Shown: positions 53,201 to 62,106 of the stretch, in pieces | How the letters are laid out: every line of letters starts with the position of its first letter | Numbering within the stretch: position 1 is the first letter of the stretch | NCBI GenBank assembly: GCA_965208065.1 | Contig: OZ242313.1 | Coordinates: 3,782,001-3,846,000, forward strand | Direction of reading: 5' to 3' | Length of the DNA: 64,000 nt | Source: Bin103 sp002238925 | GTDB taxonomy: Bacteria > Spirochaetota > Spirochaetia > SZUA-6 > Bin103 | Program-made: the position numbers and the translations under genes | The notes under the pieces: generated by a model | Seen by the model: only the letters and a program-made list of their open reading frames with translations | Told to the model about the DNA's origin: nothing | Database searches by the model: none

Positions 53201-54469
53201 TCACACGCTGCGTAACCCGGCGGCACTGTCGATCGGCTCCTGGTAGGCGCGCACCGCGCCGCTCATCACGTCTTCTACGGTGACCGGCTTGCCGCACGCG
53301 GCCGACTCCAGCATGGCGTACGATACGGCGACCGCGCGCATGCCTTGCTCAACGTCCACCTCAACCGGCGCGCCGCCGGCAACCGCGCATCCCAGCTCGG
53401 CGTACTCGACCGCGATCAGCTTGCGGTCGACCGCCGGGAACTCCCACTCGTAGCTGGCCAGCAATTCGCCGCCGAACAGCCGTGCGGTCACCTCGTCGAG
53501 GCGATACTCCGGCACCCATGCCAACAGATCGGAGCCGCCATGGCGCTCGCCATCCCGGTCGAGCATGAAAGGGTGCCCAAGGCGGTCTGGCGGCAGCTCC
53601 ACGGCACCGGCGGAGCCGTACAGGGCCCGCCGCCACTGCCGGAGCCCGCGCGCCGCGTGGTCGGACACGTATTGGCCGGCGGCGCCGTTGGCAAAGCGCA
53701 GCGTCGCGTACACGGCGTCCTCGGCGTCCACCGCAAACCGTTCCGGCATGTGCCGCTGCCAGCGCCCGTAGACGCCGGCGGGGTTGACTGCGCCGCCGCC
53801 GGCGGCCGCCGCGGGGTTGGCGCGCTCCGGTTCGTGCAGCCGCGCCTGCGCGTACACCTCCGTCACCGGCCCGCACAAGTACTCCATCATGTCGGTGTCG
53901 TGCACGCCGGCGTCCACCAGCAGCCCGCCCTGCTCCTTGCGGTGCCGCCACACCGTGATGAACATCACGTCGCCGCCGCCAAAGCTGTTGTGCAGGAAGA
54001 ACCGCGGCGCGCCGATGGCGCCGGCATCGATCAGCGCCCGCGCCAGCCGGTTCATCGGGTCGCGGCGATAGTTCTCCGCCACGCTCACCACCAGCCCCGA
54101 GCGGTCGGCGCACTGCCGGATGGCGCGGCAGGCGGCCACCGACACCCCGAGCGGCTTCTCCACCATCACGTGCCAGCCCTGCTCCAGCGCCCCGGCCACC
54201 ACGGTATGATGCCCGACCGTGCTGGTGGTGACGTCCACCGCCTCGACGCCCAAGGACACCAACTCCTCAAGGCCCGCCACCGTCGCGGGGCGCCTCCCGA
54301 AGTGGCGCTCCGCCGCGGCCGCCAGCGAGCCGGCGTTGTCCGCCACCGGGTCGCACACGCCGACCAGCCGGAACGGGCTCAGGCCGGCCCGGTGCAACTC
54401 CGCCAGCCCCTCCAGGTGGCGATGCCCCATACCCCCGCAGCCGACTATGGCCAGCGCAATCTGCTCCAT
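53201..54469 (-). CDS. Gfo/Idh/MocA-family oxidoreductase
   Basis: A 422-residue NAD(P)-dependent dehydrogenase with the Rossmann start ALAIVGCGGMGHRHLEGLAE, the motif HVMVEKPLGVSV with the EKP loop, and GGLLVDAGVHDTDMMEYLCG with the catalytic His. The family oxidises sugars, inositol or their derivatives. Ribosome binding site GGAGGA close to ATG 54469. It shares a short divergent promoter region (about 65 bp) with the amidohydrolase gene. Confidence 0.92.
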   Translation of the reverse strand: MEQIALAIVGCGGMGHRHLEGLAELHRAGLSPFRLVGVCDPVADNAGSLAAAAERHFGRRPATVAGLEELVSLGVEAVDVTTSTVGHHTVVAGALEQGWHVMVEKPLGVSVAACRAIRQCADRSGLVVSVAENYRRDPMNRLARALIDAGAIGAPRFFLHNSFGGGDVMFITVWRHRKEQGGLLVDAGVHDTDMMEYLCGPVTEVYAQARLHEPERANPAAAAGGGAVNPAGVYGRWQRHMPERFAVDAEDAVYATLRFANGAAGQYVSDHAARGLRQWRRALYGSAGAVELPPDRLGHPFMLDRDGERHGGSDLLAWVPEYRLDEVTARLFGGELLASYEWEFPAVDRKLIAVEYAELGCAVAGGAPVEVDVEQGMRAVAVSYAMLESAACGKPVTVEDVMSGAVRAYQEPIDSAAGLRSV

Positions 54470-54534
54470 CCTGTCCTCCCGGCCACATGGTATACCGTCT
54501 GGCACTGTCGGCGGCAGTACGCTACGGTTGGCGC

Positions 54535-55431
54535 ATGGACCAGATACCGATTGTCGACACCCACCAGCACCTGTGGGATCTCGATCTGCTCGACCTGCCC
54601 TGGCTTGAGGAGGCGCCGCAGCTCGCCCGCAACCACCGCATCGACCATTACCTGCGCGAAGTTGCCGGCCACGGTGTGGCCAGGGCGGTGTATATGGAGG
54701 TGGACGTTGCGCCGTCCGAACGCCCGCGCGAGCGCGAAGTGATCACGGCACTGTGCCGCGACCCGGAGGCACCTACCTGCGGCGCGGTATTCGGCGCCAC
54801 CCCCGGCAGCGTCGAGTTCCCGGCCACCGTCGAAGCGCTGGCCGCCAATCCGTTCGCCAAGGGCGCCCGCCTGGTGTTGCATCCCCCCAACCTGCCGGCC
54901 GACCACTGCCTGCAGGACGCATTCGTGGACGGCGTACGGCGCTTGGGGGCGAATGGCCTGATGTTCGATATCTGCATCCGCCCAACCGCTTTGCCTGAGG
55001 CCGCCGAGTTGGCGAGCCGCTGCCCCGGCACCATCTTGATCCTGGACCACTGCGGCAACGCCGATCCGCACATCGTGGCCGGCAACGGCGGCAACCCCGG
55101 CGAACCGACCTACGGCCACACGCGCGAGCAATGGATGGAAGGGATGCAGGCGGTAGCAGCGCAGCCCAACGTGGTATGCAAGATCTCCGGCATCGTCGCG
55201 CGCGCCGCCGCCGGCTGGTCCGCCGCCGACTTGGCCCCGGCGGTCAACCATTGCATCGACACCTTCGGCGAAGACCGCATCGTATTCGGCAGCGACTGGC
55301 CGGTGTGCACCTTCGGCGCCCCCCTCGGCGAGTGGATTACCGCCCTGCGCGAGATCGTCAGCACCCGCCCCGACCGCCTCCAGCACAAGCTCCTGCACGA
55401 AAACGCGACCCGCATCTACCAACTCGCGTAG
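54535..55431 (+). CDS. Amidohydrolase-2 family (L-fuconolactonase-like)
   Basis: A 298-residue TIM-barrel hydrolase. Metal-binding IVDTHQHLWDLDLLDLPW, the LILDHCGN strand, and the terminal FGSDWPVCTFGAPL with the catalytic Asp match the amidohydrolase-2 group, including fuconolactonase and 2-pyrone-4,6-dicarboxylate lactonase. Divergent from the Gfo/Idh gene, possibly the same pathway. Confidence 0.9.
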   Translation: MDQIPIVDTHQHLWDLDLLDLPWLEEAPQLARNHRIDHYLREVAGHGVARAVYMEVDVAPSERPREREVITALCRDPEAPTCGAVFGATPGSVEFPATVEALAANPFAKGARLVLHPPNLPADHCLQDAFVDGVRRLGANGLMFDICIRPTALPEAAELASRCPGTILILDHCGNADPHIVAGNGGNPGEPTYGHTREQWMEGMQAVAAQPNVVCKISGIVARAAAGWSAADLAPAVNHCIDTFGEDRIVFGSDWPVCTFGAPLGEWITALREIVSTRPDRLQHKLLHENATRIYQLA

Positions 55432-55490
55432 CCCTCGACGGGGCCCGTTTCATCGCGAAATTGTCGCTTTGGGATAGACGTATAGGCACA

Positions 55491-55496
55491 TATACA
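55491..55496 (+). promoter_or_regulatory. TATACA -10-like box before the antitoxin gene
   Basis: TATACA lies 14 bp before ATG 55511, with a weak TTTGGG 17 bp upstream of it. Only about 7 nt of leader would remain and no ribosome binding site is seen, so the antitoxin mRNA may be leaderless, as also suggested for vapB. Confidence 0.35.
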
Positions 55497-55510
55497 CTTA
55501 TGATCGATTC

Positions 55511-55735
55511 ATGAATTCGACTCGATGGTCGCTGGTAGTTTCCGAAACCACCGATCGTGCCCTGCGTACCTTCCTCGCTGGTCGGGGACTGAAGAAAGGG
55601 CACCTCTCGCAGTTCGTAGAGGAGGCGGTGAGGGACAAATTGTTCGATCTGACCGTGGCAGAGGTCAAGGAACGCAACGTCGAGCAGACCGATGCGATCA
55701 TGCAGGCCGTGGAGGAGGCAATTGAGCGAGCGTGA
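55511..55735 (+). CDS. Ribbon-helix-helix-type antitoxin
   Basis: A 74-residue protein: strand TRWSLVVSETTDRALRTFLA, then helix GHLSQFVEEAVRDKLFDLTV and a charged C-terminal tail. This is the pattern of antitoxins for PIN toxins. The PIN toxin gene starts 3 bp after its stop. Confidence 0.82.
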   Translation: MNSTRWSLVVSETTDRALRTFLAGRGLKKGHLSQFVEEAVRDKLFDLTVAEVKERNVEQTDAIMQAVEEAIERA

Positions 55736-55738
55736 GGC

Positions 55739-56149
55739 GTGCGTGTCGTACTTGACACCGGAATCCTCGTTGCCGCCCTGATCACGCGCAACACGCCCCC
55801 CGACCGTCTATACCAGTTGTGGCGCAGGCGACGGCTCGCACTGATCACGTCGGAGGCGCAACTGGAAGAGTTCCGGCGCGTCACCCGATACCCGAAGCTG
55901 AGGCGGTTCCTGAAGCCTTACGAGGCAGGGACACTCGTACGTGGCTTGCGTGCCCGAGCAGTGGTTGTCTCGGATCTGCCCGACATCGGTCTCGCCGAGG
56001 ATCCAGACGACAACCTCGTGATTGCCACGGCACTCGCCGGTGATGCCGACTACTTGGCTACGGGAGATCGGCGTCACCTGTTGCACCTGGGGAAGGTGCA
56101 GCAAACCCGGATCCTGACCGCACGCCAACTAACGGATGTTCTCGATTGA
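55739..56149 (+). CDS. PIN-domain toxin (COG1569 type)
   Basis: A 136-residue PIN protein from GTG 55739. Acidic residues are in RVVLDTGILVAALI, QLEEFRRVTRY, AEDPDDNLVIATAL and YLATGDRRHLL. Partner of the antitoxin directly upstream. It probably cleaves RNA. Confidence 0.88.
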   Translation: MRVVLDTGILVAALITRNTPPDRLYQLWRRRRLALITSEAQLEEFRRVTRYPKLRRFLKPYEAGTLVRGLRARAVVVSDLPDIGLAEDPDDNLVIATALAGDADYLATGDRRHLLHLGKVQQTRILTARQLTDVLD

Positions 56150-56242
56150 CGAGCCTACCAATTGAACCCTGGAAGGCACTACCGTGCGCCCTGTCTCGCC
56201 CACCGGCGTGGCCGAAGCCGCCATCAAATGGAGTGGGCGGCC

Positions 56243-56731
56243 CTATGGCTTCTCAAGTTCGAATGTCCCTTCGCCCCAGCCGGACTCGATGGTGTTTAAC
56301 TCCATGGTACCATGCTCCCGTTCCTCGAATTCGCACCGGTGCGTCCCACTTACGGAGTCCGTGAACCTCAACTTGCATGCCACTATAAAATCGACATTGC
56401 GGTTGATCCCGAACGTAATCTCAACGGTACCGGTACTCCCGCTTCTGCTATAAGACACATCGTCTGATCTCAACAAATTGCCATCTCGATCCCTGAGTAT
56501 CAAGTTAATCGCGCTACCCTCAGCCGGGAAGAGATACGCAACTCGAGACTCCACGTCGAATACTGGGTCACCCGCTTCCAGTGGCCCACCACGCTCGCTG
56601 TTGATGAGTTCCAGCTGGTATCCGACCAGCGAGTCGGGGGCCAGGGGCCCGAGCATGGTGACGGTGACGGAGCAGCCGGACAGCAAGATGGCGAGCGCGA
56701 TGGGGACGGGCCAGACGAGTCGCTTATGCAT
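56243..56731 (-). CDS. Hypothetical lipoprotein
   Basis: A 162-residue protein with a lipobox (VPIALAILLSGCSVTVTMLG, Cys20) and strand-rich body with two further Cys (VACKLRF, THRCEF). Ribosome binding site GGAGGA at 5-7 bp before ATG 56731. No family recognised. The coding region is lower in GC than its neighbours, so it may be acquired. Confidence 0.75.
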   Translation of the reverse strand: MHKRLVWPVPIALAILLSGCSVTVTMLGPLAPDSLVGYQLELINSERGGPLEAGDPVFDVESRVAYLFPAEGSAINLILRDRDGNLLRSDDVSYSRSGSTGTVEITFGINRNVDFIVACKLRFTDSVSGTHRCEFEEREHGTMELNTIESGWGEGTFELEKP

Positions 56732-56874
56732 GATGTTCCTCCGCGAAATGCGCTCCTCGGCATGAGGTGGATCGGTGCCGATCGGCTGAGCGCTTGTTAG
56801 GGACATAGTAGCGGGTTCCCGGCGGGAAGTCGCGCCCGGAATCGACGGCATCCGAGCCTGCCGGCGGGGTGCGG

Positions 56875-58356
56875 TCAAGTCTTCGCGGGGGGCCAGGAGG
56901 TGCCGCCGCGGCCGGCGACGTGTTGTACTTCGGTGGCTACCAGGGTGGCGTGCAGGCGGTCGGTCAGGAGGGCGCGGCGGGCGGCGTGCTCGGGTGAGTT
57001 CCACAGGTTGGTGGTTTCGGCGGGGTCGGCGTGCATGTCGTACAGCTCGCCTTCCGGCGCGCGCCGGGCGTCGGAGTTGTGGTACAGGTTCAGCTTGTAG
57101 CGGCCGTCGTGGAACATGGTGCCGTAGATCGGCGGGTCCCAGTAGCCGGCGTTGCCGTAGCCGGAGTTGCGGTACATCGTGAGCGCGTAGTCGCGGGCCG
57201 TTCCCGCCGCCGCAGCGATGTCGCCGCGGGCTAGCGCCGCCAGGTCCTGCGACTCGGGCATCAAGGCCGCCACGTCGGCAGATGGCATGCCGGCGGCGCG
57301 CAGCAGGGTGGCGGCCAGGTCGTGCGGCTGCACCAGGTCGGCCACCCGCGTGCCGGCGCCCTCCGCCCGCGGCAGGCGCAGGATCATTGGTACCCGCGTG
57401 CAGGGGTCGTAGAAGTAGGCGCCCTTGGTGATCAGCTCGTAGTCGCCGATCATGTCGCCGTGGTCGGACACGAACAGCACCACGGTGTTGTCTGCCAACC
57501 CGCGCCGCTCCAGCTCGGCGAGGATGCGGCCCACCTGCCGGTCCAGGAAGGCGACCGAAGCGTAGTAGCCGTGCCGGACGTCGGCCACGGAGCGGCCCCC
57601 GGAGTCCCTGCCGTAGCGGCGGTGGAAGCCCTCCCGTTCGCGCGCCACCCCGCCGGGCACCGGCTCGTGCGCGGCGGTCAGCGGGCGTACCGGACCGATG
57701 ACGTCGCGGTCCACCAGGTCGCCGGCCGCCGGCGGGTAGTCAAAGTATGGTGAGTGGGGATCGAACAGGCTCACGTTCAGAAAGAAGGGCCGCGCCGGAT
57801 CCCGCTCCCCGAGGAAGGCGATGGCGCGCTCGGCGGCCCAGGTGCTGAAGTGCGCCTCCGCGGGATGGTGGTCCTGTGGTCCCGACTCCAGGCTGCGCAG
57901 GAACTCCGGCTGGTGCTCGCGCAGCCACGCCGCGTACGCGTTGAACGGCGAGTCGAGGTGAATCTGCGGGTCGATGCACCACTCGTAGCGCTCGAAGCCG
58001 TCGTGCGGATGGCGCCGCTCCGCCTCCACCATGCGTCCCGACACGTGCAGCTTGCCTACCAGTGCGGTCTGGTAGCCGAGCCCCGCCAGGTGCGCCGGCA
58101 GCAGCACCTGGTCGTCGGGCAGGGTGTCGTGCAGCCGGTACACGCCGTGCCCCGGCGGCGGCTTGCCGGTCAGCATGCAGGCGCGGCTCGGCGTACAGAT
58201 GGTGGCGTTCACGTAACAGCGCTCAAACAGCACACCGCCGGCGGCCAGCCCATCCAGAGCCGGCGTAGGGATGGCGCGGCAGCCGTAGCAGCCGAGCGTA
58301 TCCCAGCGCTGCTGGTCGCTCATTACGAGCAGAATGTTGGGCCGCCCCACCGCCAT
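56875..58356 (-). CDS. Type I sulfatase
   Basis: A 493-residue sulfatase with metal site LLVMSDQQRWDTLGCYG, formylglycine signature C54-T-P-S-R followed by ACMLTGKPPPGHGVY, the motif ALVGKLHVSG, second metal site VLFVSDHGDMIGDYELITKG and C-terminal RYKLNLYHNSDARRAPEGEL. Choline-sulfatase/arylsulfatase-like. Start ATG 58356 gives the standard N-terminus; the frame upstream overlaps no other gene but is basic and unlikely to be coding. Divergent from the second LplB operon. Confidence 0.93.
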   Translation of the reverse strand: MAVGRPNILLVMSDQQRWDTLGCYGCRAIPTPALDGLAAGGVLFERCYVNATICTPSRACMLTGKPPPGHGVYRLHDTLPDDQVLLPAHLAGLGYQTALVGKLHVSGRMVEAERRHPHDGFERYEWCIDPQIHLDSPFNAYAAWLREHQPEFLRSLESGPQDHHPAEAHFSTWAAERAIAFLGERDPARPFFLNVSLFDPHSPYFDYPPAAGDLVDRDVIGPVRPLTAAHEPVPGGVAREREGFHRRYGRDSGGRSVADVRHGYYASVAFLDRQVGRILAELERRGLADNTVVLFVSDHGDMIGDYELITKGAYFYDPCTRVPMILRLPRAEGAGTRVADLVQPHDLAATLLRAAGMPSADVAALMPESQDLAALARGDIAAAAGTARDYALTMYRNSGYGNAGYWDPPIYGTMFHDGRYKLNLYHNSDARRAPEGELYDMHADPAETTNLWNSPEHAARRALLTDRLHATLVATEVQHVAGRGGTSWPPAKT

Positions 58357-58484
58357 GCGGTGCGCAGCCTGCCGCACACCGCTTCCCGTGTCAAAGGGGA
58401 TGAGGAGGAAGGACGACCCGAGTTCCCGGGCTCCCGCGTCCGCGCGGTTGACCCGTCGGGGCCGGCTCCATAGGATTCGCTCCG

Positions 58485-59438
58485 ATGGCGGATCTTCCCG
58501 CGGCAAAGCCCCTGTCCCCTGCCCGGCCGGGCACCTTGCAGCGCGCCGGGCGCGTGCTGCGCAAGGACCGCTATCTCTACCTGATCTTCCTGCTGCCGTT
58601 CATCTACTTCCTGGTATTCCACTACCTGCCGATCTACGGCGTCATCATCGCGTTCAAGAATTACAAGGTGGCGTTCGGCATCTGGGGCTCCAAGTGGGTC
58701 GGGCTGCAGTATTTCATCGAGTTCCTGACCGATCCCTACGCCTGGAAACTGATCCGCAACACCATGCTGCTGTCGTTCTACAGCATCGTGTTCGGCTTCC
58801 CGATACCGATCATCCTGGCGCTGCTGCTCAACGAGCTGCAGATCTCCTGGTTCAAGCGCGTGGTGCAGACGGTCAGCTACCTGCCGCACTTCATCTCGGT
58901 GGTGGTGGTGGCCGGGATGGTCGTGAACTTCCTGTCCAGCGACGGCTTGGTGAACCGCATCATCGTGGCGCTCGGCGGCGAGTCGTTCCCGTGGCTGATG
59001 CAGCCGCGCTGGTTCCCGGGCATCTACGTCATCTCCGGCATCTGGCAACACGCCGGCTGGAGTTCGATCATCTATCTGGCCGCCCTGTCGGCCATCGACC
59101 CGGAACTGTACGAGGCGGCCACCATCGACGGCGCGGGCCGCTTCCAGAAGATGCGCCACATCACCCTGCCCGGCATCGCCCCCACCATCACCATCCTGCT
59201 GATCCTCGATCTCGGGCGCATCATGTCGGTCGGCTGGGAGAAGATCCTGCTGCTGTACACCGGCGCCACCTACGAGACCGCCGACGTGCTGCAGACCTAC
59301 ATCTACCGCCGCGGCCTGGAGGGCGCCGACTTCAGCTATGCCACCGCGGTAGGCGTGTTCCAGGGGCTGGTGGGCCTGGCGTTCGTGATCGGGGCCAACT
59401 ACCTGTCGCGCCGGCTGTCGGATACCAGCCTGTGGTAA
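58485..59438 (+). CDS. lplB: ABC transporter permease, LplB type
   Basis: A 317-residue inner membrane permease. It has YLYLIFLLPFIYFLVFHYLP, TVSYLPHFISVVVVAGMVVN, the EAA loop EAATIDGAGRFQKMRHITLP and the end NYLSRRLSDTSLW. First gene of the second sugar importer operon, which continues with YtcP and two or three binding proteins. No ATPase gene follows. Confidence 0.93.
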   Translation: MADLPAAKPLSPARPGTLQRAGRVLRKDRYLYLIFLLPFIYFLVFHYLPIYGVIIAFKNYKVAFGIWGSKWVGLQYFIEFLTDPYAWKLIRNTMLLSFYSIVFGFPIPIILALLLNELQISWFKRVVQTVSYLPHFISVVVVAGMVVNFLSSDGLVNRIIVALGGESFPWLMQPRWFPGIYVISGIWQHAGWSSIIYLAALSAIDPELYEAATIDGAGRFQKMRHITLPGIAPTITILLILDLGRIMSVGWEKILLLYTGATYETADVLQTYIYRRGLEGADFSYATAVGVFQGLVGLAFVIGANYLSRRLSDTSLW

Positions 59439-60334
59439 CTCCGCGCCTGCGCACCGCGTTCAGCGACCGCTCGCTCGGCTCGTACTCGTTCGACCTCATC
59501 AACATGGCGCTGCTGCTCGCCGTGATCTTCATCACCCTCTATCCGATGTACTACATCGCCATTGTGTCGTTCTCCGACGGCAAGGAGGTACTGCTCGGCC
59601 GGGTGCGCTTCTGGCCGCGCGGCATCAACCTGCAGTCCTACCAGATGGTGCTGCGCGACGACACCGTGATCCGCTCGCTGTTCAACTCGATCCTGTACAC
59701 GTCGGTCGGCACCGCGATCAACCTGGTGCTGTCCACGCTGTGCGCCTACCCGCTGTCGCGGCGCGACTTCTCCGGGCGCAAGTGGCTCACCCTGTACGTG
59801 GCGATCACGATGTTCTTCCAGGGTGGGCTGATCCCGCTGTACCTGGTGGTGCTGCAGCTCGGACTGCTCGACACCATGTGGGCGATCGTGCTGGTGCCGG
59901 GCATCAACGCCTTCTACATGTTCATCATGCGCACCTACTTCCAGGGCCAGCCCACGGCGCTGCACGAGGCGGCGATCATCGACGGCGCCAACGACATCCA
60001 GATCCTGGCGCGCATCGTGGTGCCGCTGGCCAAACCGATCATGGCCACCATGCTGCTGTTCTACGCCGTGCAGCACTGGAACAGCTTCTTCCACGCCCTG
60101 ATCTTCCTCACCGAGAAGGCGCGCTATCCGCTGCAGTTGATTCTGCGCAGCGTCGTGGTGGAGAGCACCTTCGAACAGATGAACGACATCGGCGCGGCCA
60201 CCGACTTCATGGTGCTGGAGAAGACGATCCGGTTCTCGGTGATCATGGTTTCGACACTGCCGATTCTGCTGGTGTATCCCTTCCTGCAGAAGTACTTCGT
60301 AAAGGGCGTCATGATCGGCGCCCTGAAGGGATAG
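59432..60334 (+). CDS. ytcP: ABC transporter permease, YtcP type
   Basis: A 300-residue permease with FITLYPMYYIAIVSFSDGKE, MFFQGGLIPLYLVVLQLGLL, the EAA loop AAIIDGANDIQILARIVVPL and the end PFLQKYFVKGVMIGALKG. GTG 59432 overlaps the lplB stop by 7 bp, as in the first operon. Confidence 0.93.
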   Translation: MVTPRLRTAFSDRSLGSYSFDLINMALLLAVIFITLYPMYYIAIVSFSDGKEVLLGRVRFWPRGINLQSYQMVLRDDTVIRSLFNSILYTSVGTAINLVLSTLCAYPLSRRDFSGRKWLTLYVAITMFFQGGLIPLYLVVLQLGLLDTMWAIVLVPGINAFYMFIMRTYFQGQPTALHEAAIIDGANDIQILARIVVPLAKPIMATMLLFYAVQHWNSFFHALIFLTEKARYPLQLILRSVVVESTFEQMNDIGAATDFMVLEKTIRFSVIMVSTLPILLVYPFLQKYFVKGVMIGALKG

Positions 60335-60340
60335 AAAAAA

Positions 60341-60358
60341 CGCGCGCCGGAGCGCGCG
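60341..60358 (+). promoter_or_regulatory. GC hairpin just before the first binding-protein gene
   Basis: A perfect 7-bp stem CGCGCGC/GCGCGCG with a CGGA tetraloop, immediately upstream of the AAAAGGAG ribosome binding site. It sits between the permease and the binding protein, where such hairpins often raise binding-protein mRNA stability over that of the permeases. Confidence 0.5.
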
Positions 60359-60372
60359 CAAAAGGAGTTCCC

Positions 60373-61899
60373 ATGAGGATTTCATGGTTTGCGGCAGGGT
60401 TGGCCCTGCTGCTCGTTTCCGGCATGGCCTGGAGTGCCGGCGAGGAAGAGGAGGGTGCAGCGGGCGCCGAGCGGGTGACCATCACCTACATGCGGTCCGA
60501 GCACCCGTCGTCGCCGATAGACCCGGAGGCGCCGGTGTACCAGGCGATCCGCGAGCACAACAACATCGACCTCAAGATCGAGGCGATTCCCGGCGGCGAC
60601 TTCAACGCCAAGGTGCAACTGCTGCTCGGTACCGCCCAGCTCCCCGACATCATGCGGCTCACCCAACGCCAAGTGAACGACTTCGCCGACGCCGGCGTAT
60701 TCCTGCCGCTCAACGATCCGGTGCAGACGCAGGCGCCGGCGCTGTGGGCCAAGATCGCGGCGATATCCGACGCCAAGAAGACATTTGTCGACGGCACCAT
60801 GTACTACGTGCCACAGCTCAACTCGTTCAAGCTGCTCAACGGCCCGGTACCCAACATCCGCCGCGACCTGCTGAACGACCTGGGCCTGGAGATGCCGGAC
60901 AACTTCGAGGAGCTGTTCGAAGTGCTCGCCACCTTCAAGCGCGAGTTTCCGGACAGCCAGCCGTGGACCAACCGCAGCGGCACGCGCAACCTGCTCAACC
61001 GGTCGGCGTTTCCGATGGGGATCGGCTGGAGCATCCACTGGGTGCCGAGCGAGGATCGCTGGGTGTACGGCACGGTGAAGCCGGAGTTCCGCAGCGTGCT
61101 GGAGTACTTCCGCCGCGCCTACGAAGAGGGCGTGCTCGATCCCGACTTCGCCATCAACTCGTCGAGTCAGTGGCACGAGAAACTCGGCTCCGGCAAGTCG
61201 CTGTTCTACTACGACAACATGACGTTCGCCCTGAACTACACACTCAGCCTGCGCCAGGTGAAGCCCGATGCGGTGTTCTGGCCGGTGCCGGTGATGGAGA
61301 ACCAGTACGGTGAGCGCCGCAACTACTTCTATTCCAAGCACTGGCTCACCTCCGGCTTCATTGTCAGCGCGGCGAGCGAACACCACGACCGCATCATGTC
61401 GCTATTCAACTGGATGGCCGACGGCGACGGCGAGATCATCACCAACTGGGGCAACGAGGGTGAGCACTGGCACCGCGTGGACGGCGAAATCGAGGCGCTG
61501 CCGTCAGTGCTGGACACCTACCGCGACGCGTCCGACCCGCAGCGCGCCATGCGCGCCGCCCTGGGTACCGGGCTGCTGCAATTCGCCCTGATCGTGGACC
61601 AGAAGCCGATCTACTACTACGATCCGCCGGAGGTGTCGGACTGGTACGCGCAGATCAACTCCGACCCCAACATGATCCTGCCGGTGCTGCCGCCGCCGTT
61701 CAACGAGGAGGAGCGCGAGCGCCTGAAGCGGCTGATCACCGACGTCGACAACATCCTGAACCCGGCGCTCGACGGGTTCATCATCGGCACCCTGCCGATG
61801 GAAGACTTCGACAGCGTGATGCAGCAGGCGATTGAAGCCGGCGCGCTGGAGATCGAGGAGATCTACAACGCCGCCGAGGCGCGCACGCGCCAGAGTTAG
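60373..61899 (+). CDS. Extracellular solute-binding protein, copy 1
   Basis: A 508-residue secreted protein. Signal peptide AAGLALLLVSGMAWSAGEEE without lipobox Cys, ribosome binding site AAAGGAG. The mature body has QLPDIMRLTQRQVNDFADAG, KTFVDGTMYYVPQLNSFK, FPMGIGWSIHWVPSEDRWVY and GSGKSLFYYDNMTFALNYTL. It is closely similar to copy 2 at 62107, indicating tandem duplication. Confidence 0.92.
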   Translation: MRISWFAAGLALLLVSGMAWSAGEEEEGAAGAERVTITYMRSEHPSSPIDPEAPVYQAIREHNNIDLKIEAIPGGDFNAKVQLLLGTAQLPDIMRLTQRQVNDFADAGVFLPLNDPVQTQAPALWAKIAAISDAKKTFVDGTMYYVPQLNSFKLLNGPVPNIRRDLLNDLGLEMPDNFEELFEVLATFKREFPDSQPWTNRSGTRNLLNRSAFPMGIGWSIHWVPSEDRWVYGTVKPEFRSVLEYFRRAYEEGVLDPDFAINSSSQWHEKLGSGKSLFYYDNMTFALNYTLSLRQVKPDAVFWPVPVMENQYGERRNYFYSKHWLTSGFIVSAASEHHDRIMSLFNWMADGDGEIITNWGNEGEHWHRVDGEIEALPSVLDTYRDASDPQRAMRAALGTGLLQFALIVDQKPIYYYDPPEVSDWYAQINSDPNMILPVLPPPFNEEERERLKRLITDVDNILNPALDGFIIGTLPMEDFDSVMQQAIEAGALEIEEIYNAAEARTRQS

Positions 61900-61959
61900 C
61901 CCGCCGCGGTCCGACAGTGCGCACGCCCACCGGTTCCGGCGCGGCGGGCGCACTGTCGG
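61900..61959 (+). promoter_or_regulatory. Interleaved inverted repeats between binding-protein copies 1 and 2
   Basis: Stem A: CCCGCCGCG (61900-61908) with CGCGGCGGG (61940-61948). Stem B: CCGACAGTGCGC (61911-61922) with GCGCACTGTCGG (61948-61959). The arms are interleaved, so they can form a pseudoknot or two mutually exclusive hairpins. No T run follows. It could tune read-through into copy 2. Confidence 0.6.
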
Positions 61960-62106
61960 GGTGGCAGAGCCCGGCGATTATCGCCTATCCTGCCGGCCAC
62001 ATCCCTCCGGCAGATCAGGTTCGGCTGAACGGACGCCTTTCGTTGGCGTCTCCAAGGGATATGAATCCATCAGTGTGCCCTGAAGCGCGCACAAGAGGAG
62101 TTCTCA

